NCBI GenBank assembly: GCA_002084535.1
Contig: NBLI01000160.1
Coordinates: 1 to 5,559, forward strand
DNA length: 5,559 nt
Source of the DNA: Candidatus Zhuqueibacterota bacterium 4572_119
Lineage (GTDB): Bacteria > Zhuqueibacterota > Zhuqueibacteria > Thermofontimicrobiales > Thermofontimicrobiaceae
Direction of reading: 5' to 3'
Shown here: positions 1 through 5,559 of the stretch, in pieces
Layout: each line of letters opens with the position of its first letter
Numbering within the stretch: position 1 is the stretch's first letter
Notes under the pieces: model-generated
What the model saw: only the letters and a program-made list of their open reading frames with translations
Databases searched by the model: none
What the model was told of the DNA's origin: nothing
Program-made: the position numbers and the translations under genes

Positions 1-252
1 AAAATAATAATAAATATTATTAAAATAATAATATTAATTGGATGGGGTGGGTAATTGTAATTATGAGGCAATTTGAAGAATTAAATCAATTCGAGAGTGA
101 TGCTTTTTTTTAATATTCCAACAGGGAGTTCGCAAAAAGCGCAGTGAAAAAAATCCTTATTTTTTAATTAAAGAGTTAATATAATCAAGGGATTTTCAAC
201 TAACCCAAAACTGTCTATATCAAAGCTCAGCTTAAAAACAACCCTACTTTTT
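1..252. other. Non-coding tail downstream of the operon
   Basis: No gene is supported here. The first 39 bases contain only A and T and include the 12-base repeat aaaataataata at 1-12 and 22-33, best read as low-complexity sequence. A perfect 5-base-arm palindrome (aagctcagctt) lies at 223-233, just past the end of the regulator gene. A hairpin followed by a T run, read on the minus strand, lies at 146-197 and is listed separately. The only ATG with some length is a 16-codon frame at 63-113, without a well-placed ribosome binding site. Confidence 0.6.
146..197 (-). terminator. Candidate terminator of the three-gene operon
   Basis: Read on the minus strand, the arm AAAATCCCTT (196-187) can pair with AAGGATTTT (158-150) in about nine base pairs with one bulged C. 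The T run continues to seven Ts at 153-147. Within the loop, ATTAA-CTCT-TTAAT (180-167) forms a second perfect 5-bp stem with a four-base loop. The element lies about 55 bases after the last stop codon of the operon, where a terminator is expected. The stem is AT-rich and weak, so folding energy should decide. Confidence 0.38.
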
Positions 253-1710
253 TTATTTCAGACCCAATTCCTTACACATCCTGTAATAGTTAGGCGGAGC
301 AAGTCCCAGTTGTTTGGCGGTTTCAGCGTCAGAAGCTGAATTATTTCTCACAAATTCAAAGTAATCTTTTTTTAGCTTTTTTTCCATTTCCCTCCAGGGA
401 ACAATGCTATCGGATTTTAAAAACCATTGTTGGGTTTGGTCATTGATCCGGTGCGTGTCAGATTGAAGTCCCAAAGCCATCTGTACGTGGTCTTCTGATA
501 ATTTTTTATCCCCATAAAAAAGCAGCCTTTCAGTCACATTCTGAAGTTCACGTACATTGCCGGGCCAAAAATATTTTATCAGCATTTTCATACCTTTGGG
601 GGAAATTTCCGGTACTTCCCTGTTCATATCCGTGCTAAAAACTTTCAGGAAATGTTCAATAAAATAAGGAATATCCTGCTGCCGGTCCTTAAGCGGTGGC
701 ACATGAATTGGCACCACATTTAGCCTGTAATATAAATCCTCTCTGAAATTTCCTGCCGCGACTTCTTCTTTTAGATTTTTGTTTGTCGCGGCGATGATTC
801 TCACATCTACTTTGATTTTTGTCGTTCTACCTATCTTATCGATCTCACCTTCCTGGATTACCCTCAGCAAAACCGATTGAACTGAAATTGGCAATTCAGA
901 AATTTCATCGAGAAAAATTGTTCCCTGGTCCGCGATTTCGAACAAACCCGGCTTTTTTAATTCCGCGCCGGTAAATGAGCCTTTCTCGAATCCAAAGAGC
1001 TCACTGGCAATAAGATTGTCGGGCAAACTACCACAGTTGATTGGGATAAAATTTTCATATTTCCGCTTGCTGCGGTAATGGATATTCACCGCGACGAGTT
1101 CTTTACCGGTTCCTGATGAACCATAAATCAGAATATTGCTGTCTGTCTCCGCGCTTTTCTCAACCTGCTTTTTTAATTTTTCTACTGTTGAAGACATTCC
1201 AATTAGTTGCTTCTTTTCTAAAATTTCAGTAATATTCCTGTTTATTTTTTTATTCGATTTCAGTTTGTCTTCTTCCAGTTTCTTTTTTTCAAAGGCATTT
1301 ACAATGCTTAAAATAAAATCTGTCGGTTGATAGATGTACTCTTCAATATCGCCGGGATATTTCGTGCAATACCATGTTGCGCCGGCTTCCAATAGCTGGT
1401 TGGCAAATTCATAATCGGTCATATTAATCGTCATTTTAGTTACCACAATCACCTGAATCATTAGATTAATTTTTTTAATTCGCCGGATTAGCTCTTCCCC
1501 CATGATTCCACCAGCTATCTGAAAATCCATAATCACAATATCGTAGCCATTATTATTATTTGTTATTAGCTCAAGCGCAACACGTCCATTGGAAACCACG
1601 TCTTTTATTTGAATCCTGTTTGAAAATGGCTTTAGTGTTTTTTCGATTCTTTTTACATCAAACTCTTCATCCTCAATAATAAGGACATTAATTCGACGAT
1701 TGGTTTTCAT
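253..1710 (-). CDS. Sigma-54-dependent response regulator (receiver, AAA+, Fis-type HTH)
   Basis: This is a 485-residue NtrC-class transcription activator and the last gene of the operon. The receiver domain (about 7-140) has the acidic cluster E13-D14-E15, phosphoacceptor D62, switch residue T91 and conserved Lys K117. A basic, probably coiled-coil linker (about 140-165) follows. The AAA+ domain (about 166-400) has Walker A GSSGTGKE (197-204), the sigma-54 contact loop GSFTGA (244-249), Walker B IFLDE (265-269), the AATN sensor (307-310), arginine fingers R323 and R329, and the WPGNVREL sensor II motif (382-389). The C-terminal helix-turn-helix (about 441-485) is Fis-like, around AETAKQLGL. 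Length and domain order are normal for the family. The ATG start is supported by AGGA at 1721-1718, seven bases upstream and overlapping the kinase stop codon. It should be phosphorylated by the upstream kinase and open sigma-54 promoters. The receiver has K-Y-P where K-P is usual, and the loop has Ser for the first Ala of GAFTGA. The target genes are unknown. Confidence 0.95.
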   Translation of the reverse strand: MKTNRRINVLIIEDEEFDVKRIEKTLKPFSNRIQIKDVVSNGRVALELITNNNNGYDIVIMDFQIAGGIMGEELIRRIKKINLMIQVIVVTKMTINMTDYEFANQLLEAGATWYCTKYPGDIEEYIYQPTDFILSIVNAFEKKKLEEDKLKSNKKINRNITEILEKKQLIGMSSTVEKLKKQVEKSAETDSNILIYGSSGTGKELVAVNIHYRSKRKYENFIPINCGSLPDNLIASELFGFEKGSFTGAELKKPGLFEIADQGTIFLDEISELPISVQSVLLRVIQEGEIDKIGRTTKIKVDVRIIAATNKNLKEEVAAGNFREDLYYRLNVVPIHVPPLKDRQQDIPYFIEHFLKVFSTDMNREVPEISPKGMKMLIKYFWPGNVRELQNVTERLLFYGDKKLSEDHVQMALGLQSDTHRINDQTQQWFLKSDSIVPWREMEKKLKKDYFEFVRNNSASDAETAKQLGLAPPNYYRMCKELGLK

Positions 1711-1722
1711 AAAAATTTCCTA
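1711..1722 (-). promoter_or_regulatory. Ribosome binding site of the response regulator gene
   Basis: AGGA (1721-1718) lies seven bases before the ATG and shares bases with the TAG stop of the kinase gene. This supports the chosen start and suggests that translation of the regulator is coupled to that of the kinase. Confidence 0.7.
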
Positions 1723-3228
1723 TGCAAAATGGGGAATTGTCAATATCATTTGACAACCGTTATTAGTTTTATTTACCGCGTCTATTTGCCAGCCACAGCG
1801 CTCCGTTGCAATTTCATAAGCAATGTAACAACCGTAACCTGATCTCTGGTTTTGATTTTTGGTAGAAATGTTTTCAAGAAATATCTTCTTTACACCCAAA
1901 TCGTTTTTTTCTAAAAGCTCAGGCGCAATTCCTTTGCCATCGTCCTCAACAAAAACCCGGGTAACATTTTTTTTCTTATCGTATTGGGTGCGAATTGAAA
2001 TAACAATTTTTTCATCATCAGAATGGTCAATGCTGTTTTGGATCAAAGGCTCGATGATTTCCCAGATGACAAACTCATTTATACCCAGTTTTGGCAATTG
2101 CCGATCCAGGTCAAGGTTAAACTCAAACTGGTCTCTGTTTTTGGAGACACGCAGGAAAATATTATCAATGATAAATTTGATTAGTTCATTTAAATCAGTT
2201 TTGAAAATTGGATTACGAATCGCGTGGATCGGCGGGTCAAACCATTTCATATCATAAATTACTCGCGAGATAAAATTCGCGTACTTTATTACCCTGTATT
2301 TTATACTATCAATATTTTTTATAGCAAGTGCTGATAAATCCTCTTTAATAAATCCCATGATTTTTTCGGCTTTATGATGCGTGTGATAAATACGTTTTGC
2401 GAAAAGTGCTTCTTTTTGTAGGTGAATATTTTCCTTTAGCTTCTTTTCCCGCTCCTGGTAAAGCTGTTCCTGCGCTTCATTTCTCTCCCGCATTGCGTAG
2501 GTCGAAATATAAAACATCGCCAGTAAACCAAATAAAATCAAACCTGTTGAGATTAAACTAATTTCATTATAGCCAGTTAAAATCCCTCCGGTCAAAAATG
2601 AGAATTCCGGTTTACTTTTCATGTAAACCGCGCCCGCGTATTCACCTTTTGGAACAAACGGCACAAAAACGTGAACCGCCTGCCTGCCCTCCAGCGTGCT
2701 GTAGATTTGTTCCGAGGCTTCCATGTCTTTCATAATCGTTTTGTACATTTTGACCGCGTGATCATAGTAAATATCTGACTCCTGCTGCCCGGTCGAATGA
2801 TCGAAAAAGTAGGAAAACAATGCCTGCCCTTTATCCGTTGCCGTAATATCCCCCCCCTTAGCTGATAAAATTACGCAAACTTCTTCTACATGATGCTGGA
2901 GCAATTGCTGGCTCAAAATAATGTTGAACGCTTGCACTATCTTTTTAACTTCGATATCATTGTGATTTTGATTTTGCGCAGAGGTTTCGAGAAGCATTTC
3001 CAATGAAGTTGCCGTTAAAATTGCAATTCTCTCGGCAAAATCCTGCTGATACCATTTTTGGGTATCAACCAAAAAATTTCGCATTGAATATTTTTGAATG
3101 ACAGAAACAAAAACCTGGAAAGTAAGAAGAATTAACAGCAGTATGAGCAAATGTTTTAATTCAAAATGATACTTCTTTACCCTGTCAACAAGAATGGTTT
3201 TATGATTTTTTTTCATTTTATAGCTCAT
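1720..3228 (-). CDS. Membrane sensor histidine kinase, divergent H-box
   Basis: This 502-residue inner-membrane sensor kinase is predicted to phosphorylate the regulator encoded 9 bases downstream. A basic N-terminus precedes transmembrane segment 1 (about 26-46). An outward-facing domain of about 175 residues (47-221) follows; it may be a Cache/PAS-like fold, but I cannot assign it. Transmembrane segment 2 (about 222-243) leads into a charged coiled coil (246-275) and a helical dimerisation region (about 268-330). H282, in RIYHTHH, is the best phosphoacceptor candidate, but the usual acidic residue after it is Thr and the usual Asn/Thr four residues on is Lys. The ATPase domain is clear: N-box around E393-N398-H402, G1 box DDGKGI (429-434) and a variant G2 box GYGCYIA (464-470). 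The gene begins directly after the TAA of the binding-protein gene. No Shine-Dalgarno sequence is visible before this ATG or before a second ATG at codon 5, so translational coupling is likely. The coding strand carries an eight-G run (2857-2850) and an eight-A run near the start. Confidence 0.88.
   Translation of the reverse strand: MSYKMKKNHKTILVDRVKKYHFELKHLLILLLILLTFQVFVSVIQKYSMRNFLVDTQKWYQQDFAERIAILTATSLEMLLETSAQNQNHNDIEVKKIVQAFNIILSQQLLQHHVEEVCVILSAKGGDITATDKGQALFSYFFDHSTGQQESDIYYDHAVKMYKTIMKDMEASEQIYSTLEGRQAVHVFVPFVPKGEYAGAVYMKSKPEFSFLTGGILTGYNEISLISTGLILFGLLAMFYISTYAMRERNEAQEQLYQEREKKLKENIHLQKEALFAKRIYHTHHKAEKIMGFIKEDLSALAIKNIDSIKYRVIKYANFISRVIYDMKWFDPPIHAIRNPIFKTDLNELIKFIIDNIFLRVSKNRDQFEFNLDLDRQLPKLGINEFVIWEIIEPLIQNSIDHSDDEKIVISIRTQYDKKKNVTRVFVEDDGKGIAPELLEKNDLGVKKIFLENISTKNQNQRSGYGCYIAYEIATERCGWQIDAVNKTNNGCQMILTIPHFA
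2850..2857 (-). repeat. Eight-G homopolymer inside the kinase sensor domain
   Basis: Eight consecutive C on the plus strand read as eight G on the coding strand. They encode Gly125-Gly126 and flanking codons of the extracytoplasmic domain. The kinase frame is open with eight bases; gain or loss of one base would truncate the protein. Long G runs are rare in coding DNA this AT-rich. The run is directly visible; any role in switching is inference. Confidence 0.9.
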
Positions 3229-4557
3229 TTATTTAATGAGAACATAATTGGCATTTACTAAAGCCGTTGCCTGTTTCAAAGCCTCGGACACGGAAATTTC
3301 ATTCTTAATGGCGAGATGCACGTAATAAGAAATAATATCTGATATTTTTGTGTAATCAACAAGATAAGGGCGATGCACACCACTTTTCAATAATTGGCTG
3401 TAAAATAGTAAATCCGGTTCTTTTCTGCAATAGGCAGAATCGTCGTAAACAGATTGTTTCACCGGCAGGTAACCTCCCATGTCATAAAATAATTTTTGAT
3501 TCTCCTCACGCAGGGCGAATTTGATAAATTTGAGCGCTTCATTTTTCTTTGAGGAAAATTTATACAACATTAAATTCCAGCCACCCAAAATAAAAGCCGG
3601 ATTGCCATTTTTAAAATGTGGCAATTTTGATTTTTCAAAGTACTGAAATTTATCTCCGCCATCAAGAAAATCTTTATAATGACGAAGTAAGCCGGGCCAG
3701 CCTCTCAGAAACACAGCGTCACTTTTTAGCGCTTCGATATAACACTCAAACTCATCATATTTTGTTACAACACTTGGCGTCATTTTATATTTATGAACCA
3801 AATCTACCAATAATTGAAGTGTTTTCCTGCTACCGGGAGTGTTTAATTGTAATGAGTCTCCTTCAAAAACACTCTGGTTCAGACCCGCAAGACCTTCCAA
3901 AAAGCTGCAAATCAAACCTTCAAAATTGTCAGCAGCATATAGATAAAAGGGGTTTTTATCTTTATCAAATTTCGTGCTGAGCTCGATAAACTCTTCCCAG
4001 GTAATCGATTCGCTTAATCTGCGTTTTATATGCTCGGCATCGGGTAAAGCCTCCAACAAATCCCTGCGGTAATACATCATCCCAATATCATTGTAGTGAG
4101 GTACCGCGTAAAGTGTATCATTATAATAACATGAAAACAGAATGTCCTTTATAATCCCATCAATTTCTTCCTGAGAAAAATGATCATCCAGCGGTTCGCA
4201 CCAACGGGCAAACCGCGGTACCCAGATAACATCAACCGCGAAAACGTCTATCCGGTTGCTTCTGCTTCGAAATGAGCGCGCCAGTAATTCTTTCCGCTCA
4301 TTTGTACTGAATTTCTGAAAAGGCAGGTCAACAGGTATGACTTCAATTTCACCCTCATGCTCCTTGTTGAATCGATTTATCAGTTCTTGGTGCGCAATTG
4401 AAATGTTGTCTGCGAAATAAACGCGACTGACATGGTTATCGTTATTCACCTGGATATCAGCGGGAATAAGTAACATCACGATTATAATAATAAAAATCAT
4501 TACAATCGTAATTATCCAAAAGTACGAACCTCTGAAAAAAGTTTCTGGTAAGTTCAA
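3229..4557 (-). CDS. Membrane-anchored extracellular solute-binding protein, family 1 (sugar type)
   Basis: The 442-residue product resembles the binding subunits of carbohydrate ABC importers (SBP family 1/8, maltose/trehalose-like). A very hydrophobic segment (about 13-31) is followed by an outward-facing domain. There is no lipobox Cys and no convincing signal peptidase site, so it probably stays tethered to the inner membrane. Family features include the DVFAVDVIW stretch (104-112), LYAVPHYND (149-157) before the hinge strand, the ITWEEF helix (185-190), FLRGWPGLL (283-291), GGWNLML (325-331) and GGYLPV (361-366). Trp and Tyr in these places commonly stack on sugars in the family, but the ligand here is unknown. 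The start is TTG, chosen because AAGGA lies at ideal distance and the frame upstream meets a TAG with no ATG between. It is the first gene of the operon and abuts the kinase gene. No permease or ATPase gene is in the window, so a sensing role is more likely than transport. Confidence 0.88.
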   Translation of the reverse strand: MNLPETFFRGSYFWIITIVMIFIIIIVMLLIPADIQVNNDNHVSRVYFADNISIAHQELINRFNKEHEGEIEVIPVDLPFQKFSTNERKELLARSFRSRSNRIDVFAVDVIWVPRFARWCEPLDDHFSQEEIDGIIKDILFSCYYNDTLYAVPHYNDIGMMYYRRDLLEALPDAEHIKRRLSESITWEEFIELSTKFDKDKNPFYLYAADNFEGLICSFLEGLAGLNQSVFEGDSLQLNTPGSRKTLQLLVDLVHKYKMTPSVVTKYDEFECYIEALKSDAVFLRGWPGLLRHYKDFLDGGDKFQYFEKSKLPHFKNGNPAFILGGWNLMLYKFSSKKNEALKFIKFALREENQKLFYDMGGYLPVKQSVYDDSAYCRKEPDLLFYSQLLKSGVHRPYLVDYTKISDIISYYVHLAIKNEISVSEALKQATALVNANYVLIK

Positions 4558-4570
4558 TGAAAAGTTCCTT
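4557..4570 (-). promoter_or_regulatory. Ribosome binding site deciding a TTG start
   Basis: AAGGAA (4570-4565) is placed so that AGGA sits eight bases before a TTG codon at 4557-4555. The same frame runs upstream only to a TAG and contains no ATG. This makes TTG the best start for the binding-protein gene. Confidence 0.7.
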
Positions 4571-4619
4571 TTCGATTTATTTTTTAAAAGCTATTGAAAC
4601 GAAGAAATGTGGGCGCAAA

Positions 4620-4647
4620 TTGATGAATTTTCCGGGATATTCATCAA
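4620..4647. promoter_or_regulatory. Perfect 9-bp dyad in the operon leader (candidate operator or RNA hairpin)
   Basis: TTGATGAAT (4620-4628) and ATTCATCAA (4639-4647) are perfect inverted repeats separated by ten bases. The half-site centres are 19 bp apart, about two helical turns, which suits a dimeric DNA-binding protein. The element lies just downstream of the candidate -10 box and about 63 bases before the start codon, so it could be an operator near the transcription start or a hairpin in the leader RNA. No T run follows on the minus strand, so it does not look like a terminator. Confidence 0.5.
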
Positions 4648-4657
4648 CGCTTTTATT

Positions 4658-4686
4658 AACATAAGTAATCTTATTGATAAAATCAA
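4658..4686 (-). promoter_or_regulatory. Candidate sigma-70-type promoter of the operon
   Basis: On the minus strand TTGATT (4686-4681) and TATGTT (4663-4658) match four of six bases each of the -35 and -10 consensus, with the ideal 17-base spacing. Transcription would start near 4651, giving a leader of about 95 bases. The surroundings are AT-rich, so chance matches are common and this is tentative. No GG-N10-GC sigma-54 signature was seen upstream of the operon. Confidence 0.3.
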
Positions 4687-4716
4687 ATTGTTTTTGCTTG
4701 ATGGAGGAGTCCAGTC

Positions 4717-4810
4717 TAAAAATTAGGTATTTTAAAATTTTTTATAAATTATGGTGCTATAACTTCAATATAAACAGTTTTTGTTTTGATTGGAAAATAC
4801 CTAATTTTTA
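4717..4810. repeat. 17-bp perfect inverted repeat with a 60-base spacer
   Basis: Positions 4717-4733 (taaaaattaggtatttt) are the exact reverse complement of 4794-4810. Arms this long with a mixed core (ATTAGGTAT) are unlikely to be a chance effect of AT content alone. GAGTC (4707-4711) outside the left arm and GACTC (4825-4829) outside the right arm extend the symmetry imperfectly. The pair lies about 30 bases upstream of the candidate -35 box. It may be paired regulator sites, a cruciform or RNA stem, or the ends of a very small mobile remnant. Confidence 0.65.
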
Positions 4811-4895
4811 CTTTTTTTAGAGTTGACTCATGGATGCAATTTAGAAAAATCAAAATGGTTTAGAGAAATACAGAATATGAGGGAATTATGAAGAG

Positions 4896-4909
4896 GATTA
4901 AATTTAATC
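4896..4909. repeat. 14-bp perfect palindrome
   Basis: gattaaatttaatc is identical to its reverse complement. A T run follows on the plus strand at 4912-4917, but the AT-rich stem leaves no room for a loop, so a working terminator is doubtful. It could be a binding site for a small helix-turn-helix dimer. Confidence 0.45.
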
Positions 4910-4917
4910 TATTTTTT

Positions 4918-4929
4918 CTAATTGATTAG
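4918..4929. repeat. Short palindrome, CTAAT-TG-ATTAG
   Basis: Perfect 5-bp arms flank a two-base centre, starting nine bases after the neighbouring 14-bp palindrome. Its right part, TTGATTAG (4922-4929), recurs at 4961-4968 as a direct repeat. In sequence this AT-rich it may be chance. Confidence 0.35.
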
Positions 4930-5038
4930 CACTCCTGTGATTAAACTTTGGATTTGCTGGTTGATTAGTATCATTTATAAAGCGAATAGCTGGAACATAT
5001 ATCACCGCGTGATCGCCAAAATCGAGAATTGTCAAAGG

Positions 5039-5092
5039 GCACTTCAAAATGTAACACCTAATTGCACTTGAAAGTGTACCACCCTGAACACA
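5039..5092. mobile_element. Probable end of an IS21-type insertion sequence (remnant)
   Basis: Two 20-base direct repeats, 5039-5058 and 5064-5083, match at 17 of 20 positions with a 25-base period. Read on the minus strand both have the form GGTG-TACA-TTT-AAGTGC. IS21-family elements are known for several such repeats, often with a GGTACACTTT core, inside each end, where the transposase binds. The outer end, reading inward on the minus strand, would begin with TG near 5092, fitting TG...CA termini. No istA or istB coding sequence is visible, so this is a solo end or an eroded copy. The repeat is seen; the family assignment is from memory. Confidence 0.4.
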
Positions 5093-5195
5093 CTAATTTT
5101 TGTTATTTGATTCAGCAGTTTTTGGTTTTTTGCAGTTAAATTTTTCACGCGATAGCTTTTTCCCGTTATTTTTAAAAAATGGACATTTTGAGAAA

Positions 5196-5559
5196 TTGTA
5201 CAGCACCAGCTTGGCATTTACCAATTCACTGACGGACGAATTCATCAAAGAAAAGGTAGCGGTTTACGGCTATGATGAAGTCAGATTGAACGAAGGCAAA
5301 ACGCTGTATGATGAAGCGGTGGCAGAGCAAACTGCAAAAGTTTAATATTACAGCAGAAATGCTGCAAGCGGGAAAGTTAGAGACAGATCAAATGGAAACG
5401 CTGGATTACTCGCAGGAAAAAGAAAAAGGCGACACCCAGCAGGTGAAACGTTTCCGCGATGAAAAGCTGAAAGCAGCGGAAAGCTGGTACGCGGATTATA
5501 AGCAGGTCGCCCGAATCGTGTTAAAAGATACACCGGAATATCTGGAAAAATTAGGCATA
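5196..5559 (+). pseudogene. Frameshifted small helical protein gene, runs off the window
   Basis: From about 5196 a frame reads through LTDEFIKEKVAVYGYDE and a charged helix to TAA at 5343-5345. Reading resumes in the +1 frame at 5344 and stays open to the window end for 72 codons of Glu/Lys/Gln-rich helix, ending near a conserved-looking ARIVLKD and LEKLG. Dropping one T from GTTT at 5341-5343 joins both parts into one protein (KVNITAEM), so a one-base insertion is the simplest explanation. The combined product looks like a four-helix-bundle protein; I vaguely recall similar hypothetical proteins in Bacteroidota-like genomes but can give no function. No ATG start is in frame. TTG codons exist at 5100, 5196 and 5211, and the residues encoded before about 5205 look non-coding, so the 5' end may also be damaged, possibly by the neighbouring insertion-sequence remnant. 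It is divergent from the operon. Confidence 0.55.

Larger units (their letters stand above)
4558..5195. other. Long non-coding region upstream of the operon
   Basis: No gene is supported in these roughly 640 bases. The operon-proximal part (4558-4690) holds the leader, a candidate promoter and a dyad. The middle (4700-4930) is very AT-rich and has a 17-bp inverted repeat and two small palindromes. The distal part (about 4970-5092) has higher GC and resembles an insertion-sequence end. On the minus strand a frame without ATG stays open from about 5091 to 4911 for some 60 codons. Its translation is not recognisable and it overlaps the direct repeats, so it was not called. Confidence 0.6.

Noticed and set aside
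1..39. A/T-only repeats at the left edge, considered as an origin-like or curved DNA element
   Set aside because: Only low-complexity AAT repeats are present, with no DnaA-box or iteron pattern.
63..113. 16-codon frame starting ATG AGG CAA
   Set aside because: It is very short, and the only G-rich stretch (about 40-51) is too far upstream to be a proper ribosome binding site; no support as a gene.
131..141. Small hairpin cgc-aaaaa-gcg
   Set aside because: The stem is three base pairs and has no T run directly after it; too weak to call.
1136..1330. Plus-strand 64-codon open frame
   Set aside because: It is antisense to the conserved AAA+/linker part of the regulator, is Phe/Ser-rich as expected of a mirror of Lys/Glu-rich coding, and has no family resemblance.
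1859..2257. Plus-strand 132-codon open frame
   Set aside because: It lies antisense to the kinase ATPase domain; the minus-strand reading has clear N, G1 and G2 boxes, while this product has no recognisable motif.
3618..3980. Plus-strand 120-codon open frame
   Set aside because: It is antisense to the well-supported solute-binding protein and has no motif or ribosome binding site of note.
4911..5091. ATG-less minus-strand frame of about 60 codons
   Set aside because: It has no ATG start, gives no recognisable protein, and overlaps the IS-like direct repeats; a TTG at about 5033 is possible but unsupported.
5348..5533. Minus-strand 61-codon open frame
   Set aside because: It is opposite the +1-frame continuation of the broken gene, whose Glu/Lys-rich helical reading is much more protein-like.

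Overview
The window is AT-rich. It comes from a Gram-negative-like bacterium that uses sigma-54: it encodes a sigma-54 activator with a GSFTGA loop, and a sensor kinase and a solute-binding protein that both have large domains outside the inner membrane. The protein style suggests the FCB/Calditrichota/Ignavibacteria part of the tree, but this is an impression and no marker gene proves it.

Layout. Positions 1-252 are a non-coding tail holding a likely transcription terminator. Positions 253-4557 are a compact three-gene minus-strand operon, read from high to low coordinates. First is a membrane-anchored family-1 extracellular solute-binding protein (4557-3229). It is followed with no gap (TAA directly followed by ATG) by a two-transmembrane sensor histidine kinase (3228-1720). 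After 9 bases comes a response regulator with receiver, AAA+ sigma-54 activation and Fis-type DNA-binding domains (1710-253). Positions 4558 to about 5195 are non-coding. They hold a ribosome binding site, a candidate sigma-70-type promoter, a perfect 9-bp dyad in the leader, a 17-bp perfect inverted repeat, two small palindromes, and a pair of 20-bp direct repeats that look like the end of an IS21-type element. From about 5196 to the window end, on the plus strand, is the frameshifted start of an unrecognised small helical protein gene that runs off the window.

How the genes may work together. The binding protein looks like those of sugar ABC importers, but no permease or ATPase gene lies in the window, and the protein has an uncleaved-looking membrane anchor instead of a lipobox. 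Its tight coupling to a kinase and a sigma-54 regulator suggests a three-component sensor: the tethered binding protein detects a ligand, probably a carbohydrate, and passes the state to the kinase ectodomain, which controls the regulator. This resembles the XylFII-LytS-YesN arrangement of Firmicutes, but with a sigma-54 output. The ligand and target genes cannot be read from this window. No sigma-54 promoter was found by eye in the non-coding parts, so the targets are probably elsewhere.
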